Assembly (NCBI GenBank): GCA_964291375.2
Contig: OZ219809.1
Coordinates: forward strand, 620,001 to 684,000
Reading direction: 5' to 3'
Source: 3107 sp001483205
GTDB lineage: Bacteria; Pseudomonadota; Alphaproteobacteria; Rhodobacterales; Rhodobacteraceae
DNA: 64,000 nt
Shown piece after piece: positions 1-7,792 of the stretch. A program made the translations under genes and the position numbers. Numbering within the stretch: position 1 is the first letter of the stretch; every line of letters begins with the position of its first letter. The notes beneath the pieces are model-generated. The model had not been told where the DNA came from and made no database searches. It worked only from the letters and a program-made list of their open reading frames with translations.

Positions 1-589
1 GCTTGCAGATAAAGACATCGATGATCTTCAGCTCCGGCTCATCCATCCCGCCATAGAGGTGATTCAGAAACATCTCTTTGGTCAGGGTGGTGCCCTTGCG
101 CAGGCTCAGAAGCTCCAGCATCTGATATTCCTTGCCGGTCAGGTTCACCGTCCTGCCGTTCACCTCGACCGTCTTGGCGTCAAGATTGACCGCGATCTTG
201 CCGGTCCGGATGATCGACTGGGCGTGCCCCTTGGACCTGCGGATAATCGCATGGATGCGCGCCACCAGTTCCTCGCGGTGAAACGGCTTGGTCAGATAGT
301 CATCGGCCCCGAAACCGAACCCCTTGATCTTGTTGTCCGTATCGTCAGAGCCGGACAGAATCAGGATCGGCGTCTCGACCTTCGCCATGCGCATCTGTTT
401 CAGCACATCATGGCCGTTCATGTCCGGCAGGTTCAGGTCAAGCAGAATCAGATCATAGTCATACAGTTTGGCAAGGTCGATTCCCTCTTCCCCGAGCTCC
501 GTGCAGTACACGTTCAGATTCGCGTGTGTCAGCATCAGTTCGATGCTTTTCGACGTTGTTGGGTCATCTTCAATCAACAGAATGCGCAT
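1..589 (-). CDS. ctrA: Cell-cycle response regulator CtrA (3' end outside window)
   Basis: Master regulator of the alphaproteobacterial CckA-ChpT-CtrA phosphorelay; in Rhodobacterales it mainly controls motility, gene transfer agent and c-di-GMP genes. The translated N-terminus MRILLIEDDPTTSKSIELM is typical of CtrA. The receiver domain spans roughly residues 1-115, with acidic residues E7, D8 and D9, the phosphoacceptor D51 in LILLDLNLPDMNG, and the switch lysine in YLTKPFHREE. It is followed by the start of an OmpR/PhoB winged-helix domain (SIIRTGKIAVNLDAKTVEVNG). About 196 of roughly 237 residues lie in the window and the C-terminus is missing. The next gene on the same strand, sciP, encodes a CtrA inhibitor. 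Two TTAAC half-sites lie 33-57 bp upstream and could serve autoregulation. Confidence 0.96.
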   Translation of the reverse strand, partial: MRILLIEDDPTTSKSIELMLTHANLNVYCTELGEEGIDLAKLYDYDLILLDLNLPDMNGHDVLKQMRMAKVETPILILSGSDDTDNKIKGFGFGADDYLTKPFHREELVARIHAIIRRSKGHAQSIIRTGKIAVNLDAKTVEVNGRTVNLTGKEYQMLELLSLRKGTTLTKEMFLNHLYGGMDEPELKIIDVFICK

Positions 590-621
590 GTGTCGCTCCG
601 CTCTTCATCGCTTTACCGGCC

Positions 622-647
622 TTAACATTGCCTTTCAATGGTTAACC
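622..647 (-). promoter_or_regulatory. Paired CtrA half-sites upstream of ctrA
   Basis: Two TTAAC motifs (622-626 and 642-646, the latter inside GGTTAACC) lie 20 bp apart, about two helical turns, in the 110-bp gap between sciP and ctrA. CtrA is known to bind TTAA half-sites and to autoregulate in Caulobacter. The spacing is not the full TTAA-N7-TTAA box, so this is only a candidate. Confidence 0.35.
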
Positions 648-699
648 GCCCGTTACTGGCAAAGAAGAACGTAGCAGGACAACCTGTGATTGTCTATAG

Positions 700-978
700 C
701 TAAGATTGCCTGTAGCGTTGCAGGGCCGTGGCCTTCAACGCATCCGGCCCGTGGACCCTGACCGCATTTTCCCAAGATTTGTATTCCTCATCGCTCAGAC
801 CATAGAGTCGCTTGGCCTGATTGAGCGTGATCAGGCCGCAGGCAACGGCCTTTACCACCTGCGCCTTGCGGCTGGCAACCCATCGTCTGGTGCCGACGGG
901 GGGCAGATCGGCCCGTGTCATCATCGTGCCGTCCGGCAGCGTCACCGCGCGCGGACCTTCGACTTTTTTCAGGAACAT
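700..978 (-). CDS. sciP: CtrA inhibitor SciP (DUF1153 family)
   Basis: Small DUF1153 protein of 92 residues. The Caulobacter member, SciP, binds CtrA and blocks its transcription activation. Visible hallmarks are RWVASRKAQVVKAVACGLIT around residues 32-51, a helix-turn-helix-like AKRLYGLSDEEYKSWE and the C-terminal LKATALQRYRQ. The start is supported by an AGGGG ribosome-binding site 6-10 bp upstream (AGGGGATTGCC before ATG). It lies upstream of ctrA on the same strand with a 110-bp gap, so a separate ctrA promoter is likely. The genetic neighbourhood supports the SciP assignment rather than an unrelated DUF1153 paralogue. Confidence 0.88.
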   Translation of the reverse strand: MFLKKVEGPRAVTLPDGTMMTRADLPPVGTRRWVASRKAQVVKAVACGLITLNQAKRLYGLSDEEYKSWENAVRVHGPDALKATALQRYRQS

Positions 979-1097
979 GGCAATCCCCTGTAATTTCGTG
1001 CAAATACAATCGCCATGTTAGTTTAACAGGCGGTGAAACCGGCCCTTGTTAGTCTGTCGCATTTTCCTATATTCCGTTACGTTCCCGGAGACCGCCG

Positions 1098-2279
1098 ATG
1101 TCCACCATGTCCACCATGTCCACCGAACCGCCCATGCTCACGGGCCGGACCGCCCCCCCGGTCAATTCGCTCGGCTTTGCCCGGCCGGAGCGCGACACCC
1201 GCGTGGTGGTGGCGATGTCCGGCGGCGTGGACAGCTCTGTCGTTGCCGCGCAACTGGCCGAACAGGGGTATGACGTGGTGGGGGTGACCCTGCAACTCTA
1301 TGACCACGGCGCGGCCCTGGCCAGAAAGGGCGCGTGTTGTGCCGGGGCGGACATCCACGACGCCCGCCGGGTGGCCGCAGAGATCGGCTTTCCCCACTAT
1401 GTGCTTGATTACGAGAATGTGTTCAGGGACACGGTGATCGACGAATTTGCCGACAGCTATCTGGCCGGGGCGACCCCGGTGCCCTGCATCCGCTGCAATG
1501 AGCGGGTGAAGTTCCGGGATTTGCTGGAGACCGCCCGTGAGCTGGAGGCCGACTGCATGGCGACCGGGCATTATGTCCGGCGGCTGATCGGGCCTGACGG
1601 GCCGGAGCTGCATTGCGCGGCGGATGCGGGGCGGGACCAGTCTTATTTCCTGTTCCCGACGACGGCGGAGCAGTTGGCCTATCTGCGCTTTCCCCTTGGT
1701 CATCTGACCTCAAAGGCGGAAACCCGCAGGCTCGCCGCCAGATATGGCCTGGTGGTTGCCGATAAGCCCGACAGCCAGGATATTTGCTTTGTGCCTGACG
1801 GCAACTATGCCGCGGTGATCGAAAAGCTGCGTCCGGGGGCGGCGGAGCCGGGCGAGATTGTCGATACCGACGGCAATGTGCTGGGGCGGCACAGGGGGGT
1901 CATCCATTATACGGTCGGTCAGCGGCGGGGCCTGGGGATTGGCGGGCTGGCGGTGCCGCTGTATGTGGTGAAGCTCGATGCCGATGCGCGGCGGGTGGTT
2001 GTTGGCCCGAAAGAGCGGCTGGCCACAAGGGTGGTGCCGGTGCGGGAGATCAACTGGCTGGGAGGGGAGCCGTTTGACAGCCGCGAGGAATGGCGGCTGT
2101 CGGTCAGGGTGCGCTCGACCCGTCCGCCGGTTGAGGCGATTGTCCGGCCGCGGTCAGCGACCGAGGCCGAGGTGGAGTTGCCGGCCCCGGAGCAGGGGGT
2201 CAGCCCCGGTCAGGCCTGCGTGTTTTATGATAGCGGCGGGTCGCGGGTGTTTGGCGGCGGCTGGATATGGGCGGGGTGA
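1098..2279 (+). CDS. mnmA: tRNA-specific 2-thiouridylase MnmA
   Basis: ATP-dependent sulfurtransferase that makes 2-thiouridine at the wobble base (U34) of tRNA-Lys, Glu and Gln. The PP-loop SGGVDSS is at residues 41-47. The catalytic cysteines sit in PVPCIRCNERVKF and DSQDICFVPDG, and the C-terminal beta-barrel follows TVGQRRGLG. At 393 residues it is slightly long; family members are about 360-380. The start region is a perfect triple repeat of a 9-bp unit (ATGTCCACC at 1098, 1107 and 1116) giving MSTMSTMST. The GGAG at 1086-1090 best fits the first ATG, but any of the three, or Met13, could serve. It stands alone between sciP (divergent) and a repeat region. Confidence 0.96.
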   Translation: MSTMSTMSTEPPMLTGRTAPPVNSLGFARPERDTRVVVAMSGGVDSSVVAAQLAEQGYDVVGVTLQLYDHGAALARKGACCAGADIHDARRVAAEIGFPHYVLDYENVFRDTVIDEFADSYLAGATPVPCIRCNERVKFRDLLETARELEADCMATGHYVRRLIGPDGPELHCAADAGRDQSYFLFPTTAEQLAYLRFPLGHLTSKAETRRLAARYGLVVADKPDSQDICFVPDGNYAAVIEKLRPGAAEPGEIVDTDGNVLGRHRGVIHYTVGQRRGLGIGGLAVPLYVVKLDADARRVVVGPKERLATRVVPVREINWLGGEPFDSREEWRLSVRVRSTRPPVEAIVRPRSATEAEVELPAPEQGVSPGQACVFYDSGGSRVFGGGWIWAG

Positions 2280-2327
2280 GACCCGGCATCGGGGGCAGGA
2301 AACCCGGGCCGCGCGGATGCGCTATCG

Positions 2328-2501
2328 AAGACCTCTGTATAAGGCTGTATCGCCCCCCAAACCGTCCGCCCGGCGCTTGCAGCCCAAGCAGCGCCTTGGG
2401 CTCCGCCCGTTCGGCCCTGAAACGGTCCACCGGACCGTTTCCGGGACGGGCCTCACCCCCCGGCAGGCGGCTGCCCGGCTGATCCGATATGCAGAGGTTT
2501 T
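2328..2501. mobile_element. Family A intergenic element, long form with hairpin module
   Basis: The left end AAGACCTCTGTATA (2328-2341) and right end TATGCAGAGGTTTT (2488-2501) are imperfect inverted repeats. Between them lie the modules seen in many other gaps: a CCGCCCGG-type stem, a perfect hairpin with arms GAAACGGTCC (2419-2428) and GGACCGTTTC (2432-2441) around a 3-nt loop, and a GGCAGGCGGCTGCCCGG segment. No coding sequence. It ends 6 bp before the stop codon of the FAD-oxidase gene. Confidence 0.75.
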
Positions 2502-2506
2502 CCCCA

Positions 2507-3919
2507 TCACCCCGGCAGAACCGCCCCCGGATTCATCACCCCTGCCGGATCAAGCGCCGCCTTGATCGCCCGCATCGCCGCCACCTTCGCCGGATCACCA
2601 TAGCGCTCCAGCTCCCGCGTCTTCAGCCTGCCGACCCCGTGCTCCGCCGCCACCGACCCGCCAAGCTCATGGACCAGATCATGGACGGCGCAGCTGATTG
2701 CTTCCCGTTGCGCCTCGAACGCCCCCCGCTGAAGGCCCCTCGCCGGAAACACATTATAGTGCAGGTTGCCGTCCCCCACATGCCCGAAACAGTTTATCCT
2801 GAAATCGCCGATCCCGCGCACCGCGCGCCCCGCCCGCGCAATAAACCCGGCAATCGCCGCCAGCGGCACCGAAACATCATGCGAGCAGATCGCCCCGATC
2901 CGGCGATTCGCCTCGGGCAGGGCTTCGCGCAAGGCCCGGAACTGCCGCTGCTGCGCCCCGGACCGGGCGAGCCACCCGTCCAGCACCAGACCGTCCCGCT
3001 CTGCATCCTGCCACAGGCGTTCCAGCGTCATCTCCGGCCCCGTCGCCGCCGACATCCCGGTCTCGACCAGCACCACCCACTCCGGTGGCGTTGCGAAAGG
3101 CGCGCGCACATGGGGCATGGTTTCCGCGATGAACCCGAACCCCTGACGGTGCATCAGCTCAAAGACCGAAACGCTCCCGGCAAACCGGTCCCGCGCCCTG
3201 TTCAGCAATGACAGGCCCGCCGCCGGGTCCGGGATGGCAAACAGGGCGGTCTGCCGGTGTTTGGGCCGGGGATGCAGGCAGAGGCTGGCGGCGGTAATGA
3301 CGCCGAGCGTTCCCTCGGCCCCGATCAGCAGGTCGCGCAGATCATAGCCCAGATTGTCTTTTCTGAGCGGTGTCAGCCCGTGCCATATGTCCCCGTTCGG
3401 CAGGACGGCCTCCAGCCCCAGGCACAGGGCGCGCGCATTGCCATAGCGGATCGTGCCCGCCCCGCCCGCATTGGTGGACAGCACACCGCCGATCCGGGCG
3501 CTGCCACGGGACGCGATGCTGAGGGCGAAGAGCAGGCCCGCATCCTTTGCCGCGTCTTCTGCCGCCTGCACCGTCACCCCGGCCTCTGCCACCAGAACGC
3601 TTTCGTCGGTGTTGAGTGCGCGGATTTTATCCATCCGTTCCAGGGACAGGATGAGGGGGGCGGGTCCGTCGGTGTGTATCTGCCCCGCGACCAGCCCGGT
3701 GCCGCCGCCGAAGGGAATGATGCCAACCCGGGCGTTGGCGCAGGCCCTGATGAGCGCCGCAACCTGTTCGGTGCTGCGCGGGGTGGCGAGCAGCCCGCCG
3801 CGCCCGGTAAAGCGCCCGCGCGGGTCTTCGAGGTGGTGCGGCGCGGGTTGTCGGAGTGTATCCGCCGGGACCACCGCCGACAGGTGCCGGGCGAATGCTG
3901 CATCAGCGGGGTTGAGCAT
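2507..3919 (-). CDS. FAD-linked oxidase, GlcD / D-2-hydroxyacid dehydrogenase family
   Basis: Flavoenzyme predicted to oxidise a D-2-hydroxy acid (D-lactate, glycolate or D-2-hydroxyglutarate class). The N-terminal FAD_binding_4 (PCMH) domain occupies about residues 30-210, with PFGGGTGLVAGQ and GSARIGGVLSTNAGG as nucleotide-binding segments. The FAD-oxidase C-terminal domain ends with FGHVGDGNLHYNVF, AAEHGVGRLK and the family-typical DPAGVMNPGAVLPG. The open frame continues upstream into repeat DNA, but the family start is MLNPADAAFARHL, with GGAG 10-14 bp upstream. That gives 470 residues, a normal family length. The exact substrate cannot be told from the sequence. It is convergent with mnmA. 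Confidence 0.88.
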   Translation of the reverse strand: MLNPADAAFARHLSAVVPADTLRQPAPHHLEDPRGRFTGRGGLLATPRSTEQVAALIRACANARVGIIPFGGGTGLVAGQIHTDGPAPLILSLERMDKIRALNTDESVLVAEAGVTVQAAEDAAKDAGLLFALSIASRGSARIGGVLSTNAGGAGTIRYGNARALCLGLEAVLPNGDIWHGLTPLRKDNLGYDLRDLLIGAEGTLGVITAASLCLHPRPKHRQTALFAIPDPAAGLSLLNRARDRFAGSVSVFELMHRQGFGFIAETMPHVRAPFATPPEWVVLVETGMSAATGPEMTLERLWQDAERDGLVLDGWLARSGAQQRQFRALREALPEANRRIGAICSHDVSVPLAAIAGFIARAGRAVRGIGDFRINCFGHVGDGNLHYNVFPARGLQRGAFEAQREAISCAVHDLVHELGGSVAAEHGVGRLKTRELERYGDPAKVAAMRAIKAALDPAGVMNPGAVLPG

Positions 3920-3944
3920 GGGGGTATGTGCTCCTTTTGTGGGC

Positions 3945-4092
3945 CGCCCCCGCCGTTGGCGCGGTTTGTGCGCAGGGGGGCGGTTTTGTGTCCGGTCACG
4001 CCATGTCCGGGGGTGGGTCCGGCGGACAGGGATATGCCTGATCGGGCATAGCGCCGTCCAGCGGTGAATGCGGCTTTTCCCCGTGTTGCTCC
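3945..4092. repeat. Intergenic repeat fragments before the 219-bp array
   Basis: GC-rich gap upstream of the FAD oxidase. It holds only fragments of the recurring modules and leads into the tandem array; no convincing gene on either strand. Confidence 0.4.
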
Positions 4093-4749
4093 TGCGGGAA
4101 AGAGCAAGGGCAGCGCCCGGTCCGGCAAAGGGGGCGCGCGCCGCCCACCCCATCGAGGGGTAGACGGCGCGGCCCGGCGTTCCGCCGGGCGGGACATTCG
4201 GGGGGCCACACAGCCTTATACAGAGACCTTTCACAGACACCACCCCCGGTCCTGTCAGGGCGTTGCTGCATGAATGTAAGCGCTTTCACTGAAATTGTAA
4301 GCGCTTACATTGCGGAAAAGAGGCAAAGGCCGCGTCCGGCCTGCAAGGGGCGCGCGTGCCGCCCACCCCATTGAGGGGTAGACGGCGCGGCCCGGTCTTG
4401 CGATCGGGCGGGACATTCGGGGGGCCACACAGCCTTATACAGAGACCTTTCACAGACTCCACCCCCGGTCCTGTCAGGGCGTTGCTGCATGAATGTAAGC
4501 GCTTTCACTGAAATTGTAAGCGCTTACATTGCGGAAAAGAGGCAAAGGCCGCGTCCGGCCTGCAAGGGGCGCGCGTGCCGCCCACCCCATTGAGGGGTAG
4601 ACGGCGCGGCCCGGTCTTGCGACCGGGCGGGACATTCGGGGGGCCACACAGCCTTATACAGAGACCTTTCACAGACTCCACCCCCGGTCCTGTCAGGGCG
4701 TTGCTGCATGAATGTAAGCGCTTTCACTGAAATTGTAAGCCCTTACATT
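4093..4749. repeat. Three tandem copies of a 219-bp unit carrying paired operator-like palindromes
   Basis: Units at about 4093-4311, 4312-4530 and 4531-4749 have an exact 219-bp period (the motif TGAATGTAAGCGC recurs at 4271, 4490 and 4709). Units 2 and 3 are nearly identical; unit 1 is more diverged. Each unit carries a CCACCCCATTGAGGGGTAG-type hairpin, a CCGGTC/GACCGG stem, a family A right end (CTTATACAGAGACC) and two 14-bp palindromes. Short reading frames of 67 codons repeat identically in units 2 and 3 and are a by-product of the repeat, not genes. Confidence 0.9.
4275..4309. promoter_or_regulatory. Paired LacI-type operator-like palindromes (array unit 1)
   Basis: TGTAAGCGCTTTCA (4275-4288) and TGTAAGCGCTTACA (4296-4309) both fit the LacI/GalR-family pattern TGnAAnCGnTTnCA. 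Their centres are 21 bp apart, two helical turns. The same pair recurs at 4494-4528, 4713-4747, 53709-53743 and 60433-60467. No LacI-family gene is in the window, so function is unproven. Confidence 0.45.
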
Positions 4750-4914
4750 CCGGGAAAGAGGCAAAGGCCGTGTCCGACCCTTGCGGGACGGGTTGGCCAC
4801 CGATGCGCCATCATACACAGGCCACTTCAAAGTGACATATTGCCCCGTTGCATGATCGCACCGCACCGCCTAGATCGTCCGGGCAACCCCCACCCCACGC
4901 GGGCGAAAACCACC

Positions 4915-5382
4915 ATGGCCATGATCAACCCCCTTCTGCCCGCCGCACTGCTTCTGTCACTGCTGTCACTGCTTTCGCCCACCCTGGCCGGGGCCGCCGA
5001 TACCATCGTGATCAGCGACGCCTATGCCCGCGCCTCCGGCCCGAACGCCCGCGCCGGGGCCGCCTTTATGGTCATCGCCAACACGGGCGCGGCGGATGAC
5101 CGGCTGACCGGCGTGGCCTCTGCCGCTGCCGCGCGCACCGAGCTGCACACCCACACCGAGACCGGTGACGGCGTGATGCGGATGCGCCCGGCCACGGACG
5201 GTTTCGCGATACCGGCGGGGGGCCGTCGCATTCTGGCGCGGGGCGGCGACCATATCATGCTCATGGGGCTGGCGGGCGGCTTTGGCCATGGCGATACCGT
5301 CACCGTCACCCTGACATTCGAGCGCGCCGGGGACATCACGCTGGCCATCCCTGTTGATACGGAGCGCGGCGCGCAGCCCTGA
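4915..5382 (+). CDS. Periplasmic copper chaperone, PCu(A)C family
   Basis: Secreted copper-binding protein that typically delivers Cu(I) to the CuA or cbb3 oxidase. An N-terminal signal peptide (LLPAALLLSLLSLLSPTLAGA, residues 7-27) precedes the mature start ADTIVISDAYARAS. The copper ligands fit the family pattern: H78, Met88/Met90, then GGDHIMLMG with H113 and M115. It is 155 residues, a normal length. The open frame extends back into the upstream repeat, but the two ATGs at 4915 and 4921 directly before the signal peptide are the realistic starts; no strong ribosome-binding site decides between them. A cbb3 oxidase operon lies 37 kb away in the same window. Confidence 0.88.
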   Translation: MAMINPLLPAALLLSLLSLLSPTLAGAADTIVISDAYARASGPNARAGAAFMVIANTGAADDRLTGVASAAAARTELHTHTETGDGVMRMRPATDGFAIPAGGRRILARGGDHIMLMGLAGGFGHGDTVTVTLTFERAGDITLAIPVDTERGAQP

Positions 5383-5533
5383 AGCAGGGCCACCCGTCCG
5401 ACGCCACACAAGACAGGCGGATTTTACCGGTGACGCGGCGGCGCAATACCGCTAGTCTGTCGGCAAACCCGCGCCCTTCGCTCCCTGGGTGCATGTTCAA
5501 CCGCCCGCCCCCCTCTTTTGACGAGGTTCCGCG

Positions 5534-6136
5534 ATGCCCGCAAAACAGCCACGGGCCTGGCAAAGAATGCTGTCGGGCCGCAGACTCGACCTGCTCGACC
5601 CGACGCCGATGGACATAGAGATCGAGGACATCGCCCACGGGCTGGCCTTTGTTGCGCGCTGGAACGGGCAGACTTCCGGCGACTACCCCTATTCGGTGGC
5701 CGAGCATTCCCTGCTGGTCGAGGAGATCCTGACGCGCATTGCCCCGAACTCCGGCCCCCGGCACCGGCTGTTTGCCCTGCTGCACGACGCCCCGGAATAT
5801 GTGATCGGCGACATGATTTCGCCGGTCAAGGCGGCGGTCGGGCCGGGATATGAGGCGCTGGATGACCGGCTTGCGGCGGCGATCCATCTGCGTTTCGGGT
5901 TGCCTGCCGTGCCGTCCGAGGCACTGAGAAAACGGATCAAGCGCGCGGACAAGGTTTCCGCCTGGCTGGAGGCGACCCGGATTGCCGGGTTCGGCCCGTC
6001 CGAGGCTGACAGGTTGTTCGGACGCCCGAGGCCGGGGCTGATCAAGGGGCTGGAGGTCGGCCCGCGCCCGCCGGTAGAGGTGCGCAACGCCTATGCGCGG
6101 CGCTGTCGGGCGCTGGTGGCGTTGATAAAGGGGTGA
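5534..6136 (+). CDS. HD-domain phosphohydrolase (YfbR-like)
   Basis: Predicted metal-dependent phosphohydrolase, related to YfbR 5'-deoxynucleotidases. The HD signature is visible as H58 in SVAEHSLLVEEI, H84-D85 in ALLHDAPEYVIGD and a later aspartate in IKRADKVSAWLEA. At 200 residues the domain fills the whole protein. A GAGG sequence 8-12 bp upstream supports the ATG at 5534. It stands alone. The nucleotide substrate is inferred only from the family. Confidence 0.8.
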   Translation: MPAKQPRAWQRMLSGRRLDLLDPTPMDIEIEDIAHGLAFVARWNGQTSGDYPYSVAEHSLLVEEILTRIAPNSGPRHRLFALLHDAPEYVIGDMISPVKAAVGPGYEALDDRLAAAIHLRFGLPAVPSEALRKRIKRADKVSAWLEATRIAGFGPSEADRLFGRPRPGLIKGLEVGPRPPVEVRNAYARRCRALVALIKG

Positions 6137-6407
6137 TGGCGGGGGCGGGGCAGGGGGCTTTGCCGCCGGGCCGTTCGCGCGCCTGCCATTTGCAGCAGAG
6201 CCGCCGGTATGATAAGGGTAACGGCGAAATCGGTGATCTGTTTCATGTCGTCAGGCCACAGACAGGGTGACCTGCCCTGCGATAACGAACAAGCCTTCAA
6301 ACTTCGTGTTGTAGACCGCTTCCTGATGATCCGTGGCGGACGTTGGGGCTTTGAGCATCTGTTACACGGTGATTTTCGTCGAAACTCTAAACGTCAGTGA
6401 CCCCGGC
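6137..6407. other. Gene-free stretch, nothing recognised
   Basis: The 271 bp between two convergent genes contain none of the recurring repeat modules, no clear terminator hairpin and no plausible small gene. Base composition is less GC-rich around 6290-6400 than in the surrounding genes. Confidence 0.5.
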
Positions 6408-6989
6408 CTACCGGATCAGCACCAGCTTGCCGTCCGAGATTTCGATCCGGCTGAAGCGGTTCAGATAGTCCATCCCCAACAGAGACCCACTCATCCCCGC
6501 GTCATTGACGAACGCCGTCACGTCCCGGTGGCTGATCCCGCCCAGACGTATCTCATCAAGCCGCACCTGCGCGGTGCGCACGATCCCGTTCGCCGTCTGC
6601 GCCTGCCCCAGATAGGCCAGCGCCTCGGGGTCAATCCCCACCCGGCGCGCATCATTGCGGGACAGCACGATCCCCGTCGCGCCCGTATCCACGGTGAAGG
6701 CAACCGGCGCGCCGTTCACGTCGAGGGTCAGGTAATAATGCCCGTCCCGCGCGCGCGGTGTCTCTATCCTGTCGCCGTTGCCGATCACGTTCTGGCGCGG
6801 CAGGATGTCGTCGCGAATATCCCCCCACAGGCCGACCGCGCCGATAACGCCGACAAAGATCAGCCCCCAGAGCATCGCGTGCTGGGTGGTCTTGCCAAGG
6901 GAATTGCGGTTTTGGGCGATGAACCAGCCGATCACCGCCGTGCCCAGAACCGTCAGATAGACCAGCCGCCCGATGTCGTGTTCGCTCAT
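6408..6989 (-). CDS. Membrane-anchored retropepsin-like aspartic protease (TIGR02281 type)
   Basis: A protein of 193 residues with two N-terminal membrane segments (about residues 9-25 and 38-55), then a soluble clan AA aspartic protease domain. The catalytic motif is VDTGATGIVLS with D101, followed by a flap-like hydrophobic segment and GSLLGMDYLNRFSRIEISDGKLVL at the C-terminus, typical of single-domain bacterial retropepsins. These are thought to act as dimers facing the periplasm; substrates are unknown. No operon partners; the neighbours on the same strand are the GNAT and ABC-F pair. Confidence 0.85.
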   Translation of the reverse strand: MSEHDIGRLVYLTVLGTAVIGWFIAQNRNSLGKTTQHAMLWGLIFVGVIGAVGLWGDIRDDILPRQNVIGNGDRIETPRARDGHYYLTLDVNGAPVAFTVDTGATGIVLSRNDARRVGIDPEALAYLGQAQTANGIVRTAQVRLDEIRLGGISHRDVTAFVNDAGMSGSLLGMDYLNRFSRIEISDGKLVLIR

Positions 6990-7060
6990 GCCGTTGTGCC
7001 TTTTGCCTGTCGTAAGCCGGATATAGGCGCGCGGGGGGGCGAATACAGCCCCCGGCCCGT

Positions 7061-7792
7061 CTACTCCTCAATGGGGTGGGCGGCGCGCGCCCCCCGCAGC
7101 CGGGCGTGCAGCCGGTTTCTCTGCCGTCCCGCGCCGTCGAAATTCCCCGCCGCAAGCCACGCCTCAAACCCCGCGCGCAGCACCGGCCACTCCCCGTCAA
7201 TCACCGCATACCAGGCGGTATCCCGGTTGCGCCCCTTATAGTGGGTGGCCTGACGAAACACGCCCTCGAAACGAAACCCCAGACGCTCCGCCGCCCGCCG
7301 CGACCCGGCATTGAGCGCATCGCACTTCCATTCATACCGCCGATAGCCCAGCTCTTCAAAAACCTGCCGCATCATCAGATACATCGCCTCTGTCGCTGCG
7401 ACCGTGCCCTGAAGTCGGGGCGAAAAATGGATATGCCCGACCTCAATCACGCCCGCGTCGGGTTTGATCCGCAGATAGGCGGCAAGGCCAACCGGCGCGC
7501 CGGTCGCATCCAGAATCACGCTGAACATCGGGTCGTCCCCGGCACAGATGGTGCGCATCCAGCCCTGAAACTCCGGCAGGGTGCGAAACGGGCCATAGGG
7601 CATATAGGTCCAGCCCCGGCCCCCGGCATCAGCGGCATAGGCGCGAAACAGTGCCCCGGCATGGGCCTTCGGGTCGGCGGGCACGACCGTGCAGGTGCGT
7701 CCGGTCATCGCCGCGCGCGGGGGCCACGGGCGGGGAAAGCTCTGCGTCACCGGCGCGCCGACCGGCTGGCCATGGGCATTTGTTTGGCTCAT
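7061..7792 (-). CDS. GNAT family N-acetyltransferase (RimJ/RimL-like)
   Basis: Predicted N-acetyltransferase of 243 residues. Acetyl-CoA binding motif region around GHIHFSPRLQGTVAATEAMYLMM, followed by YEWKCDALNAGSRRAAERLGFRFEGVFRQ, the classic RimJ/RimL tail. The start overlaps the stop of the ABC-F gene upstream (ATGA at 7789-7792), so the two are translationally coupled. Its last residues, RGARAAHPIEE, are encoded by the CTCAATGGGGTGGGCGGCGCG segment of the intergenic repeat family, which also supplies the stop codon. The C-terminus has therefore probably been rewritten by a repeat insertion. The acceptor substrate is unknown. Confidence 0.85.
   Translation of the reverse strand: MSQTNAHGQPVGAPVTQSFPRPWPPRAAMTGRTCTVVPADPKAHAGALFRAYAADAGGRGWTYMPYGPFRTLPEFQGWMRTICAGDDPMFSVILDATGAPVGLAAYLRIKPDAGVIEVGHIHFSPRLQGTVAATEAMYLMMRQVFEELGYRRYEWKCDALNAGSRRAAERLGFRFEGVFRQATHYKGRNRDTAWYAVIDGEWPVLRAGFEAWLAAGNFDGAGRQRNRLHARLRGARAAHPIEE

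Noticed and set aside
59..625. Forward-strand frame of 188 codons opposite ctrA
   Set aside because: It is the antisense shadow of the strongly conserved ctrA coding sequence and has no family features.
622..647. Full CtrA box upstream of ctrA
   Set aside because: The two TTAA motifs are 16 bp apart, not 7; kept only as candidate half-sites.
2419..2441. Rho-independent terminator formed by the GAAACGGTCC/GGACCGTTTC hairpin
   Set aside because: There is no T-run after the stem in any copy, and copies occur in both orientations relative to genes.
4305..4727. Two identical 67-codon genes in the 219-bp repeat
   Set aside because: The frames are identical because the DNA repeats; unit 1 breaks the frame similarity and the peptide has no features of a protein.
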